Under the pieces are notes generated by a model. That model was not told the origin of the DNA and made no database searches. It saw only the letters and a list, made by a program, of their open reading frames with translations. Of a DNA stretch of 53,573 nt, positions 26,198 through 35,200 are shown in pieces (within the stretch, counting starts at the first letter, position 1; the number at the start of each line of letters is the position of its first letter). The stretch is from JBCDGZ01 sp038750655 (lineage in GTDB: Bacteria; Bacteroidota; Bacteroidia; Chitinophagales; Saprospiraceae), in assembly GCA_038750655.1 (NCBI GenBank), contig JBCDGZ010000035.1, positions 1 to 53,573 on the forward strand. Direction: 5' to 3'. The translations under genes and the position numbers were made by a program.

Positions 26198-27022
26198 ATG
26201 GAATTAAATCTTGATCGGGATATTGTATTTTTTGATGTAGAATCGACGGGATTGAATGTCATCCGCGATCGGATCATCCAGATTGCAATGGTGAAATATC
26301 ATGCGGACGGCTCGCCGCCGGCGGAGATGACCCAGATGATCAATCCCGGTATCCCCATCTCCGAAGAGGCTATGAGCGTACACGGTATCTTACCGAAGGA
26401 CCTCGCCAACAAGCCCACTTTCCAACAGGTGGCCGATAAGCTCTTTAAATTTATTGGCAAAGCAGACCTGGCGGGCTACAACTCTAATCGCTTTGATGTG
26501 CCGATTTTGATGGAAGAATTCGCCCGCGTAGGGATTGAATTTAGCATGGAAAAGCGTCGTACGATTGATGTACAGCGCATTTTTTACAAAATGGAGCCTC
26601 GAACCTTGCGGGCGGCTTTGCGCTACTACTGCAAGGAGGAGATAGAAAATGCCCACGATGCGATGGCGGATGTCAAAGCTACCATTGCCGTTTTCAAAGG
26701 CCAGCTCAAGCATTATGAAGGAGTGGATTTGATCAATGAGGAGGGGGAGGCCGTCCCGGCTCCTATTAAAAACGATATGCAGATACTGCACGACTTTACT
26801 AATGACCTCAAAACCATCGATGCAACCCAGCGACTTCGCTACAATACCGATGGGGTGGTGGTGTTTAATTTTGGAAAATACACGGGCAAACCCGTCGTAG
26901 AGACCTTCCTCCGCGATAAGCAGTACTATAATTGGATGCTCAACAAAGAATTTTCCTCTCAAGTTAAGCAGATTATCAAAAAGCTGATGAAGGACCATGA
27001 GAAGCAGCAGCGACAGGCTTAA
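26198..27022 (+). CDS. DnaQ-like DEDDh 3'-5' exonuclease
   Basis: 274 aa, cytoplasmic. Exonuclease motif I is D13-V-E15 in 'FFDVESTG', motif II D100 in 'GYNSNRFDVPIL', and motif III H153-x4-D158 in 'NAHDAMADV'; together these make the two-metal DEDDh site. A C-terminal domain (~225-270, 'FNFGKYTGKPV' and 'YYNWMLNKEF') resembles the tail of exodeoxyribonuclease X-type proteins. The enzyme removes 3' nucleotides from DNA (proofreading or repair) or RNA. Its last 26 bases overlap the start of the MbnP gene in another frame, implying translational coupling with a functionally unrelated lipoprotein. Confidence 0.9.
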   Translation: MELNLDRDIVFFDVESTGLNVIRDRIIQIAMVKYHADGSPPAEMTQMINPGIPISEEAMSVHGILPKDLANKPTFQQVADKLFKFIGKADLAGYNSNRFDVPILMEEFARVGIEFSMEKRRTIDVQRIFYKMEPRTLRAALRYYCKEEIENAHDAMADVKATIAVFKGQLKHYEGVDLINEEGEAVPAPIKNDMQILHDFTNDLKTIDATQRLRYNTDGVVVFNFGKYTGKPVVETFLRDKQYYNWMLNKEFSSQVKQIIKKLMKDHEKQQRQA

Positions 27023-27836
27023 ATTTATAGTCGGATATACGCTAATCATCCTCCTGTCTTTACCGTCCTGCTACGAACCGCAAGATGGCTGTTTGGATAT
27101 TGAAGCCACCAATTTCGACTTCACCGCCGATAATCCCTGCGCCGATTGCTGCACCTATCCCAACCTGGAAGTGCGGCTCAAACACAGCGTTGGCGATACC
27201 TCCTTGCCCTTCGGAGAGAACTTCACCATCGATGGCAGCCAATTCTTTCGGATCGTCAGCTGGGAGTTCTACTTCTCTGACCTACAGCTCTGCCGCAGCG
27301 GCGAGAAAATCAGTGTCCTCGACACCCTGGCCCTGCCCATCCGCGAAAATGGCGATCTGTTCTTCGAAACCATCGAAGACAACTTCGCCTACGTCTCCCG
27401 TACTGACTTCACCCTCAACATGGGCACTGTCCGCACCAGCGGCCAATTCGATAGCATCCGCTTCAACATCGGGGTGAACGCTCAGGCCAATCGCGGGCAG
27501 GCCGATTCCCTCAGCGCCAGCCACCCGCTGGGCCTCAACACCGAGGAGAACAACTGGAACGAGACCGATGGCTACCTCTTCCAGCGCATCCGCCTCATCC
27601 GCGATACCCTCAATCTCGAAGATACCCTCGAACTACAGATTGTTGCCGATCCGCAATTGATTAGTATTGAATTGCCCTATTCTCTGAACGTAGCCTCGGG
27701 GTTCACAGTGAGCATACCGATTGATATTGACTACTTTATGTGGTTGAAGGGCATAGATTTTGTGGCAGACACAGAAGAAGTCATGAAAACCAAAATTGTC
27801 GGAAATACAGCAGAAGCCTTTTCAATATTGGAATAA
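26997..27836 (+). CDS. MbnP-family lipoprotein (first of two)
   Basis: 279 aa. The signal ends with lipobox 'LLSLPSC', then a cysteine-rich segment 'CLDIEATNFDFTADNPC-ADCC', a calcium-repeat-like motif common in Bacteroidota surface proteins. The core (~60-275) follows the MbnP family: 'LEVRLKHSVGD', 'SWEFYFSDLQL', 'FNIGVNAQAN', 'SHPLGLNTEENNWN' (W187) and 'LPYSLNVASGF'. MbnP proteins bind copper. Their partner MbnH, a di-heme enzyme encoded two genes on, oxidises a tryptophan to kynurenine in characterised pairs. Which tryptophan would be modified here is unclear because the usual Y-W-x-W is reduced to N-N-W. The ATG at 26997 lies inside the exonuclease gene. Confidence 0.85.
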   Translation: MRSSSDRLKFIVGYTLIILLSLPSCYEPQDGCLDIEATNFDFTADNPCADCCTYPNLEVRLKHSVGDTSLPFGENFTIDGSQFFRIVSWEFYFSDLQLCRSGEKISVLDTLALPIRENGDLFFETIEDNFAYVSRTDFTLNMGTVRTSGQFDSIRFNIGVNAQANRGQADSLSASHPLGLNTEENNWNETDGYLFQRIRLIRDTLNLEDTLELQIVADPQLISIELPYSLNVASGFTVSIPIDIDYFMWLKGIDFVADTEEVMKTKIVGNTAEAFSILE

Positions 27837-27933
27837 TTCGTATGGATGAACAAAAAAAGTTATTTTTGGTTAGCATGAATAGCCTGTGTACCCGTTCATT
27901 TCCCTTAAATATTTGATCTTTAAAAAATCATTT

Positions 27934-28740
27934 ATGAAAAAGCTATCTTTTATTCTCGCTCTCTCCATTCTGTTTATTGCTAGTTCCTGTGATAATGATG
28001 ATCCTATCCTCTCTGAAGTCACCAGTGTGGATCTGAATTTCAAGGCCAATTTCAATGGAGAGCGCCTGCTAATGGGCAAAACATACGATTACAATGGCCG
28101 CTCGGTCCGCTTCTCACTTTTTGATTTCTACCTCTCTGATGTAGCGATGGTGCAAAACAACGGCTCTTCTATTGAAGAATCGGAACTTATCGAAATTGAT
28201 CTGGTAGATTTGAGCTTCCAACAAACGGAGCCTGATGTAGCAGAAAGTGGCCGTACCATCAGCATTAACAATGTTGAAGTGGGGGATTACGCTGGGATTA
28301 AGTTAGGCATTGGAGTAACTGCCGATCTTAATCGCACCAGTTTTGTCGACTACCCTTCTAGTCACCCGCTCAACAGTGCTGCGCACTACTGGTCGGGCTG
28401 GAATAGCTTTATCTTTGCCCGCGTCGAAGGGCGCTTCGATGCCGATGGCGATGGTTCTTTTGAGAAAGGCTTTGTTTTCCACACAGGAACGGACGATACT
28501 TACACCTTCAAAGACATCAGCCAGTCGCTGACCCTGGAAAAGGAGAATACTTCGACCCTTGTTTTTGACTTGGATATAAAAGAATTGTTCAAAATTACCG
28601 ATCCGATTTGTGATGAGGATGGTGACGGATATATTGACCTGCATCTGGGCAACTGCGATGGGACCCACACGGATGGGGAATTAGAGCTGGCAAAAGCCAT
28701 TATGGGGAACTTCCGTACGGCTATTCAAATGATAGAATAA
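27934..28740 (+). CDS. MbnP-family lipoprotein (second of two)
   Basis: 268 aa from ATG 27934; the GTG at 27886 would precede a clear lipoprotein signal ('LALSILFIASSC'). Family signature: 'VDLNFKANFNGE', 'RFSLFDFYLSDVAM', 'KLGIGVTADLN', 'SHPLNSAAHYWSGWNSFIF' (W153 and W156), then an EF-hand-like acidic stretch 'DADGDGSF' and 'CDEDGDGYIDL'. The Y-W-x(2)-W segment matches the region of the tryptophan converted to kynurenine in methanotroph MbnP. This copy is therefore the better candidate substrate of the peroxidase gene 24 bp downstream. The leader from 27837 to 27933 may carry a separate promoter. Confidence 0.88.
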   Translation: MKKLSFILALSILFIASSCDNDDPILSEVTSVDLNFKANFNGERLLMGKTYDYNGRSVRFSLFDFYLSDVAMVQNNGSSIEESELIEIDLVDLSFQQTEPDVAESGRTISINNVEVGDYAGIKLGIGVTADLNRTSFVDYPSSHPLNSAAHYWSGWNSFIFARVEGRFDADGDGSFEKGFVFHTGTDDTYTFKDISQSLTLEKENTSTLVFDLDIKELFKITDPICDEDGDGYIDLHLGNCDGTHTDGELELAKAIMGNFRTAIQMIE

Positions 28741-28764
28741 ACATCAGTCTAAATAATCACAGCT

Positions 28765-29901
28765 ATGAATAAACGCTGGATCGGCTTGGTCGCTCTACTC
28801 CTAGTACTTGGTGCTTGTCAGAAAGAAGATGATGACAACACTGGTGGCGGTAGTGGTGGCGGCGGTGGCGTTACTCCCAATGTCGGGGATTTGATCGATA
28901 TCCCCTTTGACCCAACTGCTTACGATTTAGTGATCCCCGATGGCTTTCCGATGATGGAAATTCCGGAAGACAATCCTATGGTAGTAGAGGCTGTAGAGCT
29001 GGGTAGACACCTATTTTTCGATCCACTGCTTTCGGTGAACCTATCCATGTCCTGTAGCAGTTGTCACCTGCCTAATGCGGGATTTACAGATGGCCAGCCT
29101 GTTAGCGTTGGCGTTGATGGTATTGCGGGGACTCGAAGCAGCATGAGTTTGTTCAATGTAGGCTTTTTTAATAAAGGCTTACTTTGGGATGGCCGAGTAG
29201 CTACGCTCGAAGAGCAAGCAGGGATTCCTGTGGAAGATCCCATCGAATTGCACGATACCTGGCCCAATGTGGAAGAAAAGCTACGTCAGCATGACCAATA
29301 TCCCCGAATGTTCCGCGAGGCCTTCGGCATCGAAGATCGAAGTGACATCTCCAAAGACTTAGCCGTCAAGGCCCTGGCGCAATTCCAGCGCACGCTGATT
29401 CTCGGTAGTAATTCTAAGTACGATCGTGTGCTGCGTCGCGAGGAATTTTTCTCCAATGATGAGCAAAATGGCTTCGATATGTTTTTTGACATCGTACCGA
29501 GCCTCCCCGATGCCGAGTGCGGCCACTGTCACAATGCACCGCTGTTCACTACCAATGAGTATTTTAATAATGGCATTGATAGCGTCGGCTCTCTCGAAGA
29601 ATTTGACGATAAAGGTTTGGGCGCCTTTTCTGGCAGGCTCGTCGATAACGGAAAATTCCGTACACCTAGCCTACGCAATATCGCCCTGACCGCCCCGTAC
29701 ATGCATGATGGCCGCTTCCAAACTCTCGAAGAGGTAGTGGACCACTATAATTCTGGCGGCCACTTGGCCGACAACCTTCATCCGCTGATCGTTCCCTTGG
29801 GCTTAACTGAGGAGCAGAAAAAGCAGGTGATTGCCTTTTTACATACGTTAACGGATACTTCTTATTTGGAAAATCCGGCGTTTCAAAGTCCTTTTAAGTA
29901 G
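28765..29901 (+). CDS. Di-heme cytochrome c peroxidase, MbnH/MauG family, lipoprotein
   Basis: 378 aa. Lipobox 'LLVLGAC', then an acidic and Gly-rich linker (residues ~20-45). Two covalent heme c sites: C97-S-S-C100-H101 and C252-G-H-C255-H256. 'TAPYMHDGRFQTLEEVVDHY' (M313) near the C-terminus is the family signature. Bacterial CcP enzymes reduce H2O2; the MauG/MbnH branch instead uses a high-valent di-heme state to oxidise Trp in a protein. Location directly after two MbnP genes favours the MbnH role, acting on exported MbnP in the periplasm or at the outer membrane. Whether the high-spin heme has Met or Tyr as distal ligand cannot be settled by eye. Confidence 0.9.
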   Translation: MNKRWIGLVALLLVLGACQKEDDDNTGGGSGGGGGVTPNVGDLIDIPFDPTAYDLVIPDGFPMMEIPEDNPMVVEAVELGRHLFFDPLLSVNLSMSCSSCHLPNAGFTDGQPVSVGVDGIAGTRSSMSLFNVGFFNKGLLWDGRVATLEEQAGIPVEDPIELHDTWPNVEEKLRQHDQYPRMFREAFGIEDRSDISKDLAVKALAQFQRTLILGSNSKYDRVLRREEFFSNDEQNGFDMFFDIVPSLPDAECGHCHNAPLFTTNEYFNNGIDSVGSLEEFDDKGLGAFSGRLVDNGKFRTPSLRNIALTAPYMHDGRFQTLEEVVDHYNSGGHLADNLHPLIVPLGLTEEQKKQVIAFLHTLTDTSYLENPAFQSPFK

Positions 29902-29984
29902 ACTTGTAGCTAGCATTACTCTGGATAAACAATCTTTTTTAAAGAGCCATAAAGCGATCTTTTAACCACTAAACGACTCGCATT

Positions 29985-31922
29985 ATGAAAAGGTTAGTTT
30001 TATCCGTACTGCTGCTGTTCAGCATTGCTTCGCAGGCCCAAGTGCTTTTTAGCGAAGATTTTGATGACCAGACCATGCCGCCCCAGGCCCTCTTCTTCGA
30101 CCTGGACAGCGCCACCGGCCTGCTGGCACTTGATTCCTCTATTGATCCTGCCAACTGGTATATCTACGCTCATCCCAGAGACCCTGCCGACTTTTTTGCC
30201 TGGGCTTCTGGGCTGTCCGATGGCGGCGACTACCGACCTGTGGACAACTGGATGGTCATCCCTGATCTCTCCATCTTACCCCAAACCACCCTCTTCTTCG
30301 ACACCCGCAAGGTCGGCATCAATAACCTCGCTCCTGAATATGTCGAAGTCTGGGTGTCGAAGGCGGGCACCGACCCCGCCGACTTCACCGAAAACATCAG
30401 CACTATCCTGACCACTGGCGGCTGGACTGCCCATACTGTTGATCTTTCGGCCTACGCCAACCAAAGTATTCATATCGCCTTTGTGGGCAAAGCCGAGGCT
30501 GGGGCACATATCGGATTGAATAACATCAACATTATTTCTGCTTCCAATGAAATCTTCGATGTGGATCATCAAGGGATTGCCCTCGAAAACAACTATCTAT
30601 TGCCCGGCAACTACGATCTGTTTCTCTCTTTTCAAAACAACAGTACCGTCCCCATCAACCGCCTTGATGTCAATTATTCTTTTGTTGGAGATACCACTGT
30701 GGTGGTGCAGACGGTAGAGAATCTGGATGTTGCAGTACTGGAAGTTGATAACCTCAACCTCGCTGACTTTATAGACCTCAATGCCGTCGGGGCCTACCGC
30801 CTAGAGGTTTGGCTCTCCAATCCCAACGGCATCGCCGATGCCAACCCGGCGGACAATGCTCAAAACCTGGATGTGGTAGTGCTGACCCAGGGAGCGCCCA
30901 AAAAGGTCCTGCTAGAGGAATTCACAGGAACTTGGTGCGTGTGGTGCCCGAGAGGCCCGATCGTCTTGGAGGAATTGAAAAGTACCTTTGGAGAAGACCT
31001 GATTGTGGTTGCTCATCACAATGATGATCCAATGGAAATTGAGACTTCGGCGAATTTGATCGTCGAAATGGACAATTTGCTGTTGGGCTTTCCCAGCGGA
31101 ACCACTGATCGCTATCGGGTCGATCCTTCGACTGCCATCATCGGGGTGGATACCGATTTGTGGGAGAGCTACACCGCACAGCGATTGAATCACCTAACTT
31201 CAGCGGAGTTGCAGGCGACGGTGAGTTACGATCCTGAACTTCGCTTGCTGAGCATCTCCTCCGAAGCCAGCTTTGTCGCCGACGATATTGGCGATATAAG
31301 GCTCAACTGTTTGATTACTGAAAATGATGTTACCGGCTACCCTCAGCGGAACAACTACAACGAGGATCCGACTACTTACCCCTCGCTCTACCAAGCCGGC
31401 GACCCCATCGTAGATTACGTCCATCAGGATGTCCTGCGGGCCATGCTCGGCGGAACCTACGGCCTGCCAGGCATTATTCCCGATCAGGTCGATGCCGGCG
31501 ATCGTTTTTCCCACACCTTCACCTACACCGTTCCCGCTCAATTCGATGTCACCAACATGAATGTCGTTCTGTTGCTCACCAAGCACGAGGCCGAGGCTCC
31601 GGAAGACCGCCATTTTGTGATCAACTCCGCTGAATTTCATTTTGAAGATTTCCTTACCCAGACCGAAGAGCTGACTTTGCTTCAGCAGGGAATCACCATT
31701 TTTCCCAACCCGCTGCACGACCAGCTTACCTTGCAATATACTCAAGCCACCCCAAGCGCCATAACATTGAGTGATGCGATGGGGCGAGTAGTTTGGCGGC
31801 GGGAAAAAGATATTCCATCGGGTCAGATGGACTTGAATTTCGGTGAGATGGCTCCGGGGATTTACTTCCTGAGCGTTTCTGGAGAAAAAATCTACGGGGT
31901 TGAAAAACTGGTTATTTGGTAA
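29985..31922 (+). CDS. T9SS cargo with choice-of-anchor-type domain and Omp28-like thioredoxin domain
   Basis: 645 aa. Signal peptide at 1-18 (ends ASQA). Residues ~22-195 form a jelly-roll domain of the cleaved-adhesin/choice-of-anchor J type ('FSEDFDDQTMPP', 'VDNWMVIPDLS', 'HIAFVGKAEAG'). A beta-sandwich linker follows. Residues ~305-555 match the Omp28-like region: 'VLLEEFTGTWCVWCPRGP' with redox motif C318-V-W-C321, 'LIVVAHHNDDPM' and 'YVHQDVLRAML'. A T9SS type A sorting domain closes the protein (~565-645, 'IFPNPLHDQLTL'). Inferred: a surface-exposed or secreted thiol-redox or adhesin protein. Length is within the usual range. It stands alone, 83 bp after the peroxidase gene. Confidence 0.85.
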   Translation: MKRLVLSVLLLFSIASQAQVLFSEDFDDQTMPPQALFFDLDSATGLLALDSSIDPANWYIYAHPRDPADFFAWASGLSDGGDYRPVDNWMVIPDLSILPQTTLFFDTRKVGINNLAPEYVEVWVSKAGTDPADFTENISTILTTGGWTAHTVDLSAYANQSIHIAFVGKAEAGAHIGLNNINIISASNEIFDVDHQGIALENNYLLPGNYDLFLSFQNNSTVPINRLDVNYSFVGDTTVVVQTVENLDVAVLEVDNLNLADFIDLNAVGAYRLEVWLSNPNGIADANPADNAQNLDVVVLTQGAPKKVLLEEFTGTWCVWCPRGPIVLEELKSTFGEDLIVVAHHNDDPMEIETSANLIVEMDNLLLGFPSGTTDRYRVDPSTAIIGVDTDLWESYTAQRLNHLTSAELQATVSYDPELRLLSISSEASFVADDIGDIRLNCLITENDVTGYPQRNNYNEDPTTYPSLYQAGDPIVDYVHQDVLRAMLGGTYGLPGIIPDQVDAGDRFSHTFTYTVPAQFDVTNMNVVLLLTKHEAEAPEDRHFVINSAEFHFEDFLTQTEELTLLQQGITIFPNPLHDQLTLQYTQATPSAITLSDAMGRVVWRREKDIPSGQMDLNFGEMAPGIYFLSVSGEKIYGVEKLVIW

Positions 31923-32296
31923 ATGGTAAGGCTGTTTTTCCTTGGGGTTGGCATTTAGTGTGCAGTGGGTTGGAAAGCGGACTTAACGATGTCTTGGATT
32001 TGTCAAATATTGTCCAAAACGCGTAAGCCAACCAAATGCCAACCCCATAGAACAGATTTTTATCATACATTGAAGGACAACAAATCGCCACTCAATTACT
32101 TGTTTTTTGGATAAAGGTACTCATACCTCACCTCTTTTCAATAGACGTCAAGACAAACCAATCTGAGTGACAGGATAGTATCCCTGTGCCTTGTTTTCTA
32201 TCTCTTGTGCAGCCTTTACGGACCAGCGTGGGCTGTCCCTGTCATGGTTTTTTGAGCGAGAAATATTTTCTAAAATCACAATAAAATCATTGACTT
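31923..32296. other. 374-bp intergenic region
   Basis: It contains the ~105-bp inverted-repeat element listed separately, then about 250 bp with no gene, no clear promoter and no terminator that I can support. Confidence 0.5.
31943..32048. repeat. Short element bounded by 17-bp inverted repeats
   Basis: Left arm TGGGGTTGGCATTTAGT (31944-31960) and right arm ACCAAATGCCAACCCCA (to 32048) are reverse complements with one mismatch, separated by ~72 bases. It could be a large transcription-stop hairpin after the T9SS gene, or a miniature inverted-repeat element. I see no target-site duplication with certainty. Confidence 0.55.
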
Positions 32297-35200
32297 ATGA
32301 ACAGAATTTTTTTCCTTCTACTTGTCGTGCTACTACTGGCGTCCTGCCAGGAATCTCCGCAGCGCAACTTCTCCTTAAGCAAGGATTTTGCACACATCGA
32401 TCACACCGCTACCATGGATACAGATGAATACGAAAGTGCGGCCCAGAAGGCTGTTCGCGAGGCTTGGAAAAGTACGGAATATGCGCCCGCTCCGCTCTCC
32501 GAGCACGCTGATCCAGGCCTCAACGATTACATTCAGATGATGAAAACCAATCAGGAGTGGCAAGCCAGGGCCGCCGAGGGCCTGCGGGGCATGAGTGCTA
32601 ATGAAGTCCTGATCCCCAATTTGCTAGAAGGCAAGTGGCGAGAATTGGGGGGGCTCCAATACGGCAGCATCGTCAGCAGTACCTTTGATGCGACTTCGGA
32701 ATACCTCTACTGCGTGAGTGCGGGAGGACAACTTTGGCGAGGCAAACTGGATGGGAGTGAATTTATTTCGCTCAACGATAAAATGCGCTTTATGGATAGA
32801 GAAGCGAATGATGCCTTGGAGGTGCTTGCTATGCCGAACAACAAAAGGAGAGTCTTTGCCGTCCCCTATGGATTGACCTATCAACTACATTATTCTGACG
32901 ATGAAGGCCAAACCTGGACGGCCTGTGCGGGGCTGAGTACGGTAGGAACAGGTGACCTCGCGATTATGCGAACCAGTAGGGGAGGCAGTGGAGCACTCTA
33001 CGTGCACCTCCATTCTAAAGCCGCAAATGTAGATTATGAGCAAGTTTTTTATTCTAGTGATCATGGAGAAAATTTTACGGAGGTCTATCAGAATAATGAT
33101 GGAGGAAGTAACACCCTGCGTTGGTTCCTTGATATGTGGCATCCGCCCGGAGAAGAGGAAATTTATGTACTAGATAATGCAGCCCAGCAAATTTTGAAGA
33201 TACAAAATACAATTGTCGATACCCTTTCTCAATTTACCGCAGCTGACTTTCCGCAAGATGATAGGCAGCGCCTAATCGGTAGAAAGGATGAGCTAACGGA
33301 CGAGGTCACCCTCTATGCCTTGGACCGCTACAAGATCATCTACCGCAGTAATGATTTAGGAGCAAATTGGATTGAATTTGCCAATAATCCTGATGGGGGA
33401 TTATTTGGCTATTGGGATTCTTTCGTTGCAGATCCCGAAGTTGATGGTCAGCTGTACTATGGTTCTGCTCATACCTATAGATCGGATCTTTTGACAGAAC
33501 CTGTAATTGTTTGTGATAACTATTCAGTCACCAGCACCACTGTACCTAACTTAACTGGTCTGGGTTTTCCGGTGGGTACGGAAATCTGCAATAACGGACT
33601 CGACGATGATGCCGATGGCTTGATAGATTGTGCAGATACGGACTGCCTTGGTAATACAGACTGCGACCGTGCACTAGCTTGCGGCTCCATCGCTTATGGA
33701 ACTAGAGGTAGTGGGGAGATTTATAAGATTGATTTGTCCACTGGAGCCTACGAAAACTTGGGAGACTATGGATTCGATGGAGAAGGCATGGGCTATAATA
33801 TTCAGGATGGACATTTTTATGGTATCCATCGTAATGTGGGTAAAATTTTTCGCGTCAAGTTCAACCCTTTGGAACAGGAATACCTTGAAGGGGGGAATAT
33901 GCTGAATAAAGTCTGGAAAGGTAACACAGGAGATATGGATCAAAGTGGTAACCTGTGGGTATTTCACAACAACAAATTATCTAAGATTGATGTGGCCAAC
34001 GAAAGTTACACCGAGTTTACGGTTCAGAAAATGGGCAACGGTGCTGGCCCTGGCTCTGATATGGTTTATCACGCTCCTACCAATCGACTGTACACCTTGA
34101 GAAATAAGACTAATGTACTCTCTTATTTTGATCTGAATACCAATCCGGTGCAATTGGTCGCCGTTGATGATCTGACGAGCAACTGGGGGGTGACGAATAC
34201 GCTACAGACTTTCGCTAATTGGGTAGATAGTGAGGGGATACTCTATTTTAATAAACAGGGAGGGCTCTACTTAAAGGTAGAATTGGATAGTACCGGTAAT
34301 GCAGTTTCCGCAGTAACAGACTTAGGGCTTAATATTCCAGTAGAATTTATAGATGGAGCGGGCTGCCCGCTCTTTGCCCCACCGCTACCGGCCGTTAACG
34401 AAATTTGTGATAACGGACTCGACGATGATGCCGATGGCTTAGTCGATTGTGCCGATGTAGACTGTACCGCCGACACCGCCTGCGATCGTACCTTAGCCTG
34501 CGGCTCTACCGCCTACGGAATCAAAGGCAGTGGCGAGATTTTTAAAGTCAATTTAGTCAGTGGCGCCTACGAAAACCTGGGCGACTATGGGGTTGATGGG
34601 GAAGGTATGGGCTACAATGTGCTGGATGGCCATTTTTACGGTGTTCGTCGCAATATTGGTAAAATTTTTCGGGTAAAATTCAACCCGCTTGAACAGGAAT
34701 ATCTCGAAGGAGGGAATATGCTGAGTAAAAACTGGCAGGGTAACTTAGGAGATATGGATCAAAGTGGTAATCTATGGATATATCATAGTAACAAACTGTT
34801 CCAGATTGATGTGGCGAACGAAAATTATATCGAATGGAATACCCAAAATATGGGCAACGGTGCTGGCGTAGGCTCTGATATGGTTTATCACCCGCCTACC
34901 AATCGGCTGTACACTTTAGTAAACGCTACCAATGTACTTTCCTATTTTGATCTGAATACCAATCCAGTGCAGTTGGTCGCTGTTGATGATCTGATGACCA
35001 ATTGGGGGGTGACGAATACCCTACAGACCTTCGCTGGCTGGGTAGATAGTGAAGGGACCCTCTATTTTAATAAAAAAGGGAGCCTTTATCTGAAAGTTAA
35101 ATTAGATAGTACGGGAGATACGGTCTCATCAGTAACGGACTTAGGGCTCGATATTCCGGAGGAGTTTATAGAAGGGGCCGGTTGTCCATTCTTTACCTCT

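Noticed and set aside
31200..31745. 181-codon antisense ORF inside the Omp28-like gene
   Set aside because: Shadow of a strongly supported sense gene with continuous domain architecture.
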